The notes: generated from the sequence alone by a model not told the origin. A DNA stretch of 22,636 bases from an uncultured bacterium (GCA_903904545.1 CAIVDB010000021.1:1-22636), one strand, 5' to 3'; positions 12,001-21,300 are shown, counted from the first letter of the stretch. Program-made: numbers and translations.

Positions 12001-13305
12001 ATCCTACCAAAGGATACACCATATATGACATGACTTTTGAATGTAGATACTATCAATAAGAAACCATTGGTAAAATTACTTTCTTGAGAAGTAACAGCAA
12101 TCAAATATTTCGATCCAAACCAAGAAAAAATATCAATTTCGCTATATGACATGCCTAAACAATGGATATATGCGCAAATTGCCACATTACAAAATGAAAG
12201 CGAGAATCTCACACGTGCAATTTACTCAACAGCATCTCCCCGATCCAATCAAATCGTAGTAGGGAACCAGATTTTAGGAGACAGCAAACCACCTGAATGA
12301 GAATTTACACTCCAAAGAGACGCGACACAAGAACAAGTCTCGACAGGAAACAACCATCAGTGATATATCAACACAAGATATACACTAAAATCTCTACGAC
12401 AAGATGATGTTGTAGTCCAAAATATGAGCATAGAAAAAAATGGGAAGCTGATATTCCAGAAAACAGGAACAAATAGTACGGGAAGCATAGCTATCAATGG
12501 ATTGTTTTTTACAGGAGCCACAAAAGAAAAATATATATTCACAGCTAAAGACGCCAATAATAATATAGCAAAAGAAGAAGTAGTCCTCCAGATACAAATA
12601 CCAAAGATAGAGATCATAAAGATCAATCAAAAAGATAAAGAAACATCAGAAATTATAGCTAAAATACAAAACGATATTGATGAAGGAATGGTAAGCTTCC
12701 AAAGGACAAGAGAGAAAAACACTATGGACATCAAATGAACCGAAGCAAATCCTCAAGGAGGATATCTATTAAGCCCCAAACAGACGATTATCACAGGAGG
12801 ATTCTTCTCATTTTGAAATACTCTAGGATTATACCAGAGTAACTGAGTTCGTGTTGGATCATTAGATCCAGAAAATGGGAAAATAAGCATACGCTCATGA
12901 CGAGAAAACACAATAACAATAGACATAGACTTCTTCTCTCACATCCCAAAAATCATTATTCAAGAAAAATCGTCTCAAAAAAAGTTATTTCAAATAAGTC
13001 TCCCTAGCGAAAATCTTGTACATATAAAAATGCATCAAGGCAAACCAAAATACGAGATTATCCAACTCAAAGACAAAAGCTTCCAAGCGTTTACTGAGGG
13101 ATACTGTATCAAAAATCAACAAAATGAGTGTATCATCTATATAAGCCCTACAGGCAAAATATATGTACCAGGAATTTATGCTTCTACACTCCAAGGGAAT
13201 TATGGATTTAATGCTTCCTTACAAACAATACAATATATCATCCAAGATGAAAATGCCCAAGACATTGCAACCATAGACATCAAAACACAAAATATATTAC
13301 CTTAA
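58..13305 (+). CDS. Giant exported multidomain surface protein (about 4,415 aa), UGA read as Gly
   Basis: I do not recognise a named family for the whole protein. It is one continuous frame under code 25: about 47 in-frame TGA codons, no TAA/TAG until 13303-13305. The ATG at 58 gives an N-terminus with KK/R, a hydrophobic stretch at about residues 13-28 and a possible YAA|E cleavage site near 36, so it is exported. The frame is open to the window edge, so an earlier start is possible; a GATAAT at 10-15 could be a -10 box. Order of regions: domain with LIGDIPLPV and EIWHG motifs (about 40-240, faintly clan CD peptidase-like); Q-rich helical region (about 263-345 and beyond); CGANGPCGC cluster (945-961); beta-rich region (about 1450-1900); FG-GAP/EF-hand-like repeats (2197-2320); Gly/Pro/Cys segment (2715-2863); helical region (about 3070-3310); Cys cluster (3314-3332); proline tract (3333-3439); a fourth DxNxD repeat (3835); FN3-like domain (about 3919-3990); beta-rich C-terminus. 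Two exported-protein genes follow in the same operon. A surface, adhesive or host-contact role is inferred. Confidence 0.9.
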
Positions 13306-13328
13306 TATTTTACCCATTTCAAACTAAC

Positions 13329-14222
13329 ATGAAGAAAAAAATAGGAAGTATATGTTTAGGAATCTTGGTGTATTACTGAGGAAGCATGTTTGCCAGCATC
13401 AATGACTGTGGCATAGTAAACAACGTCGATATACAAAACACAACAGGATATAAACAGATACTCAATACCGTTCAACAACAAAACTTTACAAGTATTCTAC
13501 CCACAGAAGCACTACAAAAAGCACTAGAAAATCTCAAAAAGTTCTGCTGTCAAAGCAGTAGTATAGAAGATGAAAATTGCAAAGGATACAAAGAAAAACA
13601 AGGATATCCATCTAGTCCGTTTTTGTACGATCATCTTATAGATATTCAATTAAGAAGATTAGACGCCATTCCCAAGCTTATATATGGACTTGATGGAGAT
13701 GCAATCGGCAGTCAGTGGAGAAAGTTTATTACAGAGACAACAACAGCAAAAGTGAGCGTACAAGCAGACAATATCGTTCAAACATACAAAAAATATCGAA
13801 CGACAAAAAATACAATACACGAATATAGTACTCCAGAAGATATAAAGATATTTCTTCAATCATATACCTCATCACAAACAACACTCATAGACAAATATTT
13901 GAGCACTTGTGATATCATGGCAAGAATATACAATAGTATCGCAAACGAAAAAATAGCAATAGGGAATAGCCAAAATTCCAAGAGTGCGTACAGCAAATGT
14001 CAAAATATCGTACAAGAAAGAATCCACGAAGAATATATAACAACCAAATCGATCATAAACAAAACAGCAAATGAAACGATGCACGAAACATACAAAACGT
14101 ATACAATGAAGTATTTTGTACAAGAAAAAATCATGGGACTCATAGACTTGATAAGTCAGATTAAATCATTATTTTCTACGATGGTACATCAAGCTGCGGC
14201 AGCAAAAACCTGTAATAAATAA
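13329..14222 (+). CDS. Exported cysteine-containing protein of unknown function (297 aa)
   Basis: Not recognised. It starts 23 bases after the giant gene's stop, with MKKK followed by a hydrophobic stretch and a likely MFA|S signal-peptidase site after residue 22. Residue 17, inside the signal peptide, is a UGA glycine, so the signal is complete only under code 25. The mature part has seven cysteines (27, 73, 74, 84, 194, 224, 295), including a CC pair in LKKFCCQSS, suggesting disulfides outside the membrane. The rest looks largely helical and polar, with a more hydrophobic amphipathic stretch near 267-290 (GLIDLISQIKSLFSTM). No enzyme motif is visible. Its position between the giant protein and the pilin-like gene suggests a partner in the same surface assembly. 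No clear Shine-Dalgarno sequence precedes the ATG. It stops at TAA. Confidence 0.85.
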
Positions 14223-14246
14223 ATATTTTATTCTTTCCCAGATACC

Positions 14247-14717
14247 ATGACCCTACACAAAAGCATAATAGTATGTTTTATAAGTACAGCACTCCTCTTC
14301 TCTTGATCAATATTTGCCCAGACGAATGATTTTTCAATCATACCAGAAAGCAAAGAAGATGTAGATGTAGCAGCATCTGTCACCAAAGTAGGATCAGAAG
14401 GAGGAAATCTTCGAAATATGTACAATCAAGAAGCAAAGACATTAAAAGAAGACCTAGGCGCACAAATGGCATCTGGAATCATGACACGAAATACATTATT
14501 AGACTATGTAGTTTACGTCGTTAGATTTTTATCCCAAATAGGATTACTTATAGGCGCTGTAATGATTATCTATGCAGGATATATGTATGCGACAGAAATA
14601 TTTGGAGGCAAAGCAAGTGCCGGAAAATCAGCAATAACTAATGCTATCGTAGGAGTTTTGGTTATCTCATTCTCTTATGCTATTATGAAGTTACTCACAA
14701 GCGCATTTATTTCATAA
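14247..14717 (+). CDS. T4SS-pilin / VirB2-like two-helix membrane protein (156 aa)
   Basis: A small exported membrane protein. A signal peptide covers residues 1-24 (hydrophobic core, FA|Q site, UGA glycine at residue 20), followed by a polar segment (25-85). Two membrane helices follow: about 89-115 (contains GLLIGAVMIIYAGYMYAT) and about 129-153 (contains IVGVLVISFSYAIMKLL), separated by a short Gly/Lys loop (FGGKASAGK). This layout (signal, polar spacer, two helices with an IYAGYxYAT signature and a short basic loop) is typical of the pilin-like TrbC/VirB2 or T4SS_pilin proteins abundant in CPR genomes. Family assignment is by pattern only. VirB2-type proteins polymerise into pili or conjugation-like filaments, but no VirB4 or other type IV secretion gene is visible here. 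It is the last gene of the plus-strand operon, 24 bases after the preceding stop; an intrinsic terminator follows about 30 bases downstream. Confidence 0.85.
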
Positions 14718-14748
14718 AAAGAGTTCAAATACCAAAGCAATCAAAAAG

Positions 14749-14779
14749 AAGGTCTAAGGAGAATCTTGGATCTTTTTTT
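14749..14779 (+). terminator. Intrinsic terminator closing the plus-strand operon
   Basis: The 10-bp stem AAGGTCTAAG / CTTGGATCTT (14749-14758 with 14765-14774) has a 6-base loop and runs into a T tract to 14779. Two pairs are G-U wobbles in the plus-strand transcript; in the minus-strand RNA they become A-C mismatches, so the hairpin is best formed by plus-strand transcripts. It overlaps the last codons and the TAG of the convergent gene ending at 14754. A weaker minus-strand version (two mismatches, then CTTTTT) may also stop transcription from the other side. Confidence 0.7.
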
Positions 14780-16814
14780 CTAAAACACTTGCATCTGCAA
14801 AAATATCCAACAAAGAGGTAAAGGTGTATTCCCAAAATTGTTGGTGAGAAGAGAGAAAAGAAAAAACATCTTCTGTCAAAAAGCTATACTTTTGACGCGA
14901 ATACAAAGAAACCGTATCTTGAGAAGAGGACTGTAATGTAGAGGATAACTGAGCATACTTCTCTAGATTGGCTTGAGATTGTTCGTAAGAGCTTGTCGGT
15001 TCTAGTTCTGCATGATATTGAGAGACATTAGATAAGACAATATATTTATTATAATTATCTGTTGAAGAAGCACCAAGAGTAGCCTGAAAAAGTTTATCAC
15101 TATCCTGTTGACGTGCACGAAGAAGAGTTGCCGAAGAGTCTTGTGGAAAAATAGGTTTAAAATTAGCATGAATCTTGAAATCAAGAAGATCCTTTAATTG
15201 AGAAAGAATGTTTCCATCTAGAAACTCCTTTGATTGATAAAATTTTACTGTTTGTCCACTTTGTTTCAATCCACGTAACACAGAAGAAAATTCGCGGAAA
15301 ATAGCTTCCAAAGTGGAAACTTTTTTTCATCTTTGGAAATATACTTGTTGGACTGGCTCAGTACAAAATTTGATACTAAACATATGTTCCATTTGTTTCC
15401 ATCCCGCACCAGTAGGCCAAGAAGTCGCGAAACAAACACAATCATTTACACACAGAACTCTCTCATCCAAAGGCAAATTATCACAAGTACGAACACAAGA
15501 TTTCATACAATCCGCCTGACATGCATATTGTTTATCTATAGGCAACGAGAAACATTTAGCTTCACACGTTGTTGTTTGAGATCATGCAAATCAAATATTA
15601 GCATAATCATTACCAGAAAGCAATGATCATGGAGACAAAGAAGAACTAGATTGAGATAAAAAGCCTGAGAGTAAGTGATCATCTATAAGTTTTTGAACAG
15701 AAACAGTATCTAGAAACATAGTAATACCGGAAAGATATTCTTCATGGGATAGTGTCTCATCCTCCACATCAGCCAAAGCAAGAAGAGGTAAAGAGGAGGG
15801 AGAAACACATTGATTTCCAAGAACAAAATCCAAATCAGAAGAGAATCATTGGACGTTTGTAGTAGAAAGAAAATGTTGAACATCAGAATCCAACAAAGAA
15901 GATCATGATAAAGGAGAATTACGACTACTTGCTCAGACAGACAAAGGAGTCGTCTTGGAATCAGAGCCATCTTGAGAGACAATAAGAGAATTCGGCTTAC
16001 GAGGAGCAAAATAAGGAGTAGAAGAGACAGGATCTAGAGAGTTAAATTCAAAATCCAAAGCTTCTTGCTGGAGATTTTGATAGGAAGAACGTTGTGGTAA
16101 AGAATAAAATAAGACTTTAGGGGTAGCCTGAAATACGTTAAAAAAAAGATCTCACAAAAATTGTATATCTACAAGTAAATCAAATTGACTATCGTCAGGA
16201 TCTCCATTTCGAAACAAATCTTCTCAATAATTTTCTTGTTCAAGAGTACTTGTCAAAAAAGATGAAGAGAGAAACTGATAATACAGTAAGGAAAGTTCGC
16301 GCTGCAAGAGAGAATAATCTTCTTGAGTTGGAGAAGAAATCTGTTTACAAGCGAATAAACGGGTATACGCCCTTTGAAGAGTTACTAATGAACGAGAAAC
16401 CTTCATAGATTGTGTTGCTGGATTCTCTGTCTCCTCATCAAAAAGCGCAGCAAAAACATCAGCTTTGGATAGGGGTCATACTGTCTGTTGCATAACTACA
16501 TCAAAAGAAGATACCCCATCAGAAAGGATGGCAAAGATATCTTTAGTACTTACTTGACAAGATTGACGAGCATAATAAGCAACTATATCTTTCAAAGCAC
16601 GATTTGTAGAAACAACCTCATTGTTTTGAGCTAAACGTAATTGTTTTTTATACAAATCTCCAACAACAATCTTTCACTCAAAAATATCCTGAGAAGAAAA
16701 GGTATCCTGAGCAACTTGAGCAAAAGACGTAAATATATCAACAGCAAAAACATCAGAGACAAAGACTCCTACAAACAACAACAAACAAACTGCTGACTTA
16801 AGGCTGTTGAACAT
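14754..16814 (-). CDS. Exported protein with cysteine-rich module, unknown function (686 aa)
   Basis: Not recognised. Under code 25 the frame runs from ATG at 16814 to TAG at 14754-14756 with 11 in-frame TGA codons and no other stop. The N-terminus has a Lys, a hydrophobic run and a VFA|V cleavage site near residue 24, a clear signal peptide. The first 400 residues are Ser/Leu/Phe/Gln-rich, with a low-complexity Ser stretch (LSQSSSSLSPGSLL) near 390-405. Next comes a cysteine-rich module at about 415-500 (CEAKC, CQADCMKSC, CVNDCVC, then a separate FC), suggesting a disulfide-stabilised domain, followed by a helical, Ser/Gln-rich C-terminal 190 residues. Its start overlaps the end of the upstream gene by 17 bases, implying translational coupling. 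It is last in the four-gene minus-strand run and converges on the pilin-like gene. No catalytic motif is visible. Confidence 0.85.
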
Positions 16815-17943
16815 TTCTTAATTTATCATACAAAGTATAAAGAGGCTCTGCCAAAGAGGCTAAGCGCTTTCCAAACGATACAATATCTTCTTGATACATC
16901 ATAAATCAAATATGTAAGGGAAATGCAGCATAAATATCACGCAAAGATCTAATCGAAGAAGAAATTGCTTTTTGTGATCGAATCGATTCAGTCGTTAAAC
17001 GAGTCTTTTTCTTAAATAAATCACGAGAGATTTCTGCTGGAGAAGAAGAAACTATTTGAGGATTTGCAGTGATAACAAGAGTATAGTAATTGAGAAACAA
17101 ACGATAATAAAATTGTTCATTATAAAGTAAAGCGGTAAATCATTGAAGAGAATCGCGTGTATCAGCAAAAAGTCCACAAGGGATTAGCGCATAATCATCA
17201 CGGCCAAGAGAACAAGATCACACGAGATCATCAGCCCAATTAGCCAATACTCAAGGATAGAAGAGTTTGACATTAGCAAAGGTACTGACAGCAGACCTAA
17301 GATAATTCTGCATAACACGACATGTTTTAGGATAACGAGAGCCGTCTCCACACACCACAGTCCCTGGAGTAAAATATTGAGCAGCGAAACCATTTACCAA
17401 GCCAACAATAGTCTCTTTATCCGAAGAAACATCAGTCACTCCATACAAAGAAGCCTCTTTGAGATTAGTATAATCATTCAAAAGAGTAGTAAATAGTGGA
17501 GGTAAGACCTTAGAAAGATCACAGCCATTCATATTAGTCATCGTAGAACATTCTGGATTTGAAATTCCCATACCACTAAAAGAACTTACCCTAAATATTC
17601 ATTTATTTGTAGCTGAAGATGTTCATTGAAAAAATCTTTGAGAAGAGAATCATAGATCTTCATCGAAAGATACGGTATGCACATGAGAACAAAGCAAAAA
17701 CACAAAGGCCGATTGCTGACTAGCATAAACAAAATCTTCTCCAGCAAATGAAGGATGTTCTTGTAATGCGGAACAATAGGTCTGAATAATCTGTTTTGTA
17801 GTAACTTTTTGTGCATCATCAAAAACAAGTGAAGATTGGAGAGAGACTATATAGGTATCCAAAGAATTCGCAAAAACAAAGGTGAAATTCAAACCCAAGA
17901 AACAACAGATTACCACAAAGAATTTTTGTACACCACCTCCCAT
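16798..17943 (-). CDS. Exported protein of unknown function (about 381 aa)
   Basis: Not recognised. The ATG at 17943 gives a compact signal peptide (MGGGVQK, hydrophobic core, VFA|N near residue 27) like those of its neighbours. An in-frame ATG at 17976 would add 11 residues and overlap the upstream gene by 13 bases; it cannot be excluded. About seven TGA codons lie in frame; the stop is TAA at 16798-16800. The mature protein has scattered cysteines (for example NPECSTMTNMNGC, VVCGDGSRYPKTC, GSCSLG, IPCG), a central mixed region and a more helical C-terminal third with KKKTR and several Ser/Arg helices. No enzyme signature is visible. It lies between two other exported-protein genes in one transcription unit, so a shared envelope complex is a reasonable inference. 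Confidence 0.8.
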
Positions 17944-17963
17944 ACAAGACAAAAGAAATAAAA

Positions 17964-19451
17964 CTATTGAGAACATTGTAAATCAGCACACGTAGAAAGT
18001 GTCTGAAGAAGTCAATCATCTTTAGTTCCAATAAGATCATTGATAGCATGAATTTGCTTACCTAAAATAGCAAAAATCGCAGTAAAGTCTTTCACATCAC
18101 TCAACGAAACAGACAGAAAATCGGCTTCTTGAAAGGAAAGCATATCTTGAAGACCCAAGGAAATGGATCCTTCAAATGAGGAAGCATCAGAGAGTAATCA
18201 TGCCTCTTGCATACCTTCTTTGACGACCGCTACGGAATCTTTACTAAGATTTTGTTGATCAAGGGCAGTTTTTCTTCGATGATTAAACATATCTTTGAGA
18301 CTTATATAGGCACCCTTTGGATCAAATTTCATATCCTTAAGGGGAGAAGAACTATTTTCTGTAGAGACAGAAACAAGAGAAGAAAGAAATCAGGTAAGTG
18401 AAGTTCATCTTTTTTCAGCATAAGCTTGATTTCCATAGTATGAAGTCAAAAGTTCTTTTTCTCTATTTTTAAATTCATCTGAAGGACGAGCAGAAAATAC
18501 TTGAGTTAATCTCTTGCTTGCATCTTTTATTTTTTTCCATGCAGACAAACCAGCATCTTTCTGAGAAGAGGCAAAAGAGGTAAACAAAGATATCCCACTA
18601 CTCAAGACTGAATTTTCTTTGGAACAGATATTTGTAGTTCATTGAGCACAAGCATATTGTGCATCCATAGCATGAAGCGCTCATGAAGAAAAAACAACCT
18701 GAAGCGTATTTCCCTGTCATTTGACCCAAGAACGAGTCGAAAGTGAAGCTAGGGGATCTGTTTCGACATCTTTATCGAGATACAAAAAACTCTGAGTAGC
18801 AGACAAAATACCCCCTACCAAAGAAGTAATATGATTATATAAAGTCCCTTCTTTGATAAATGATCATTGAGATAAGAGTCCTTTCTTTATGTAACTATCC
18901 AAAATAGATTGCAGCTGTTTCCTATTTGGTTCGTTGATTGAAGAAAACCAACCACCTGCCAATCCAAGTTCATATTTTTTTTGAGAAAGAGTTGCTTGAA
19001 CATCCTCCAACAAACGCATATCTCTAAGAAAAACTTCATTTTTGAACAAGACAAGAATTCAAGCAAGAACATCTTTGGCTCATCCAAATTGTTGGGGAGA
19101 AGAAAATATTGCAGTTGTTGCAACAGAGAAATCAAGGGCTTGATCGACACTCGAAAGAGTCTTATCCAAAACATTCTGCTCAGGAGGCATAAATGCATCT
19201 CATTGAAATCGATTAGGATGAACATATTTTCCAAGATAAGGAGATGTGGTTCCCATAGTTTTGATGCTTTGCAAAAGATCACGGCACAAAGTCAGCAAAA
19301 GAGAAAATTCTTTTGGAGAACTCGCACAAATAGCTTTGGAACAAGAAGAAGAAAGCAAAGAAGTTCCTGTATCAGCAAAAACAGGAGACATTACTACAAA
19401 TCCCATTGTCAGTACAACAAAAGAAAACCATTTAACTAAATGGAACTTCAT
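17964..19451 (-). CDS. Exported protein of unknown function (495 aa)
   Basis: Not recognised. It starts at ATG 19451, 29 bases after the stop of the TPR-like gene. The N-terminus (MKFHLVKW, long hydrophobic core, VFA|DTG near residue 26) is a clear signal peptide. There are about 11 in-frame TGA codons; the stop is TAG at 17964-17966. The mature sequence is Ser/Leu/Lys/Asp-rich and looks mainly helical, with two early cysteines (SSCSKAIC), another in LCRD, a pair in YACAQGTTNIC and two near the C-terminus (STCADLQC). A basic helical stretch (KKIKDASKRLTQ) lies near residues 310-325. No conserved catalytic pattern is apparent. It may physically interact with the products of the overlapping downstream genes, but this rests only on operon layout. 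Confidence 0.82.
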
Positions 19452-19480
19452 ACACCAGATACATAGTAAAAGAAAATGAT

Positions 19481-21019
19481 TTATGAAGAAGTTTGCAAGA
19501 CTCTTTGTAATTTATTTTGCAATAGAATTTCTTCATTGGCATCATCACAGAGAGTTAGAGCTTGAGAATATGCCTCTTTAGCCTGAGTATAGTGTTTGGT
19601 GAAACTATAATAATCTCACAGAACATGATACAAATATGATTGATGATACCTAGTAGATAGATACAAAAGTGGACGCTCTAATCAAGTCCAATTTTGTTGA
19701 ACAAGTCATTGAGCAATATCTCCATACAAACATACATCTTGCTGTCCAGAAAAACTTTGGGCACAAGACTGAGTATAAAGAGTTGCTAACTGAGTATTCT
19801 GGGAGTATAAAAGGAAAGGTTGTCCACTACGATAAGGAGAAAAGAAGAACTGTTCGAAAAAAAACTGAAAATCCGAATCAGCAATATCTGATTGTCCAAG
19901 TAATTTTTGCCATACACGGACAGCTCCATCACCATCCTGCAAAGCAAGCAAAGAAAGTAGTTGATATCTATAAACATCAGTCAATAAAGTAGAGTCTTGA
20001 ATTTGAGTAAGATAAAGTAAAGACTGATCATAAGCACCGATTCGATAATACGAAACACCAGCAAGAAAAGTATATTGAGAGGCATGTGCCGGATCAAGAT
20101 CTACTAAAGTGAGAAAATATTGTGCAGCAGCCTCCCAATGCGTACTCAAAAAATTAGCATATGCCAAAATTTGATAAGGCAAAACATAACTACCATTTTG
20201 ACTAAGCACAGACAAAGAAAGCCTTTTAGCTACAGAGAAATATCCATGTTTCAATAAAGTAAGACTTATTAATGCATCTTGATAATATACAGGAGATCAT
20301 ACCTGAGCGTTCACATCAGACAAAACTTTCTGATATGCTTGAACAAAAGAAAGATATACAGAAGTACGAATACTTGCAAACTGAGCAGATGCTCAAGAAT
20401 AATTCTTATTTCGTAAAGCAAAGAGTCACTGATAAAAAGAAACATCATCTTGAGTCAATAATCAAGCAGTCCTCCACTGCTCTATCAAAGGATTCAATAC
20501 GGTTTGGATACTCGTAGAGCTTTCTAAACTAACAGCATCACTATGTAAAAAAACATACAGAAGAATTTTCACGTCCAGAAGTTTCTCATAGGAGGGTTGT
20601 TTCATCAACTCTTGAGCATACATATTCGCATCAGCAAATTGATAGTTTGTTGCCAATCATTGGACTAGACTAGCCAAAACACGAACATCTTTATTTTTTT
20701 TATACAAAGATTGCAAAAGACGAAGTTCTTCCAAAGAACGTTGTTGAGGGATGATGGATAAAGGAGCATCTCATGATACATCAAAAAGATTTCAGGAAGA
20801 TATTTCTGTCGATGGAGCGTTATGCACCTGAGAGGAATTTACATCAATAATATCTAATTCATCAGCGATACTACCAAGACTTTCTTGCTCTGCTTGAGAC
20901 AATCAAAGAGTATCTGGCGCAGAACTAAGAGCAGGGGAAATCAAATGATCCATAAACAAAAAAGTAAGTCGAAATCACATCAACATCAGCGTAATCAAAG
21001 AAACTGTTTTTTTATCCAT
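19481..21019 (-). CDS. Membrane-anchored TPR-like repeat protein (512 aa)
   Basis: It starts at ATG 21019 (MDKKTVSL), with a hydrophobic segment at about residues 6-24 that could be a signal anchor, and ends at TAA 19481-19483. An acidic linker (about 40-95) leads into a helical-repeat region. The clearest tetratricopeptide-like units are near 310-350 (DPAHASQ, LAGVSYYRIGAYDQSLLYL) and 460-495 (LGDYYSFTKHYTQAKEAYSQAL), with the usual small/aromatic spacing (G at position 8, Y at 11, A at 20). TPR superhelices are protein-binding scaffolds, so this is probably the assembly or docking subunit for the three exported proteins encoded after it. The reading needs in-frame UGA as Gly at several sites, for example 20462 and 19706. 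A sigma-70-like promoter lies about 40 bases upstream. No Shine-Dalgarno sequence is evident. Confidence 0.85.
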
Positions 21020-21056
21020 AAACATGCAACGAATACAAGAATTTAAATCTATTACA

Positions 21057-21085
21057 AGTATACTCAGAAAGCTCCAAAAGGACAA
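21057..21085 (-). promoter_or_regulatory. Sigma-70-like promoter for the minus-strand operon
   Basis: Read on the minus strand: -35 TTGTCC (21085-21080, 4 of 6 consensus), a 17-base spacer and -10 TATACT (21062-21057, 5 of 6). Transcription would begin near 21050, giving a leader of roughly 30 bases before the ATG at 21019. It sits after the secY terminator, as expected for an independent start of the TPR-like operon. Confidence 0.55.
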
Positions 21086-21144
21086 AAAATACACCAAGGA
21101 AAGGAGATTAAGGATTGACATTTATTTGTTTATATATACATCCA

Positions 21145-21300
21145 ACCGTGCAATCCTTTGTAGAGACATATGCACACCTGTTCCGTAAATCTACGGGATA
21201 CGTCTCCATGATATGCAATTACAAGCACAACTTCCCCCAATATTTTCCTCTCAACAAAAAAACTGAACCAATCCGTAGATCAATTCAGCTTTTATATTTT
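21145..21300 (+). ncRNA. Candidate small structured RNA in the secY-TPR gene gap
   Basis: No known RNA family was recognised. On the plus strand a 9-bp hairpin forms from 21179-21187 and 21192-21200 (core CCGTA-aatc-TACGG) with two G-U pairs that would be A-C mismatches on the other strand. It is flanked by GAGAC (21163-21167) pairing with GTCTC (21202-21206), then TTGTA/TACAA and GTGC/GCAC. A TTGACA lies at 21115-21120 and a TATACA at 21135-21140, but the 14-base spacer is short for a promoter. The hairpin plus CTTTTATATTTT near 21263-21300 could end such an RNA. Alternative pairings exist, so confidence is low. Confidence 0.2.
21256..21288 (-). terminator. Intrinsic terminator of secY with UACG tetraloop
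   Basis: In the minus-strand RNA, an 11-bp stem CTGAATTGATC / GATTGGTTCAG closes on a UACG loop with a C-G closing pair (an UNCG-type stable tetraloop) and is followed directly by seven U residues (A tract at 21256-21262 on the plus strand). Three stem pairs are G-U and become mismatches if read on the plus strand, so its direction is minus. It lies about 90 bases after the secY stop codon. Confidence 0.8.

Noticed and set aside
346..13305. A string of more than a dozen separate short genes, or a decayed pseudogene, on the plus strand
   Set aside because: All pieces share one frame, every break is TGA, there is no TAA or TAG, and motifs run across the TGA sites (for example DTNGDKYPD). They are one gene under code 25.
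17944..17976. Lipoprotein signal (FLLSC) at the upstream start of the 381-aa protein
   Set aside because: The lipobox is a poor match and too close to the N-terminus; the downstream ATG yields a standard signal peptide like those of the neighbours.
21115..21140. TTGACA / TATACA as a firm plus-strand promoter
   Set aside because: The spacer is only 14 bases, so it is cited only as weak support for the candidate RNA.
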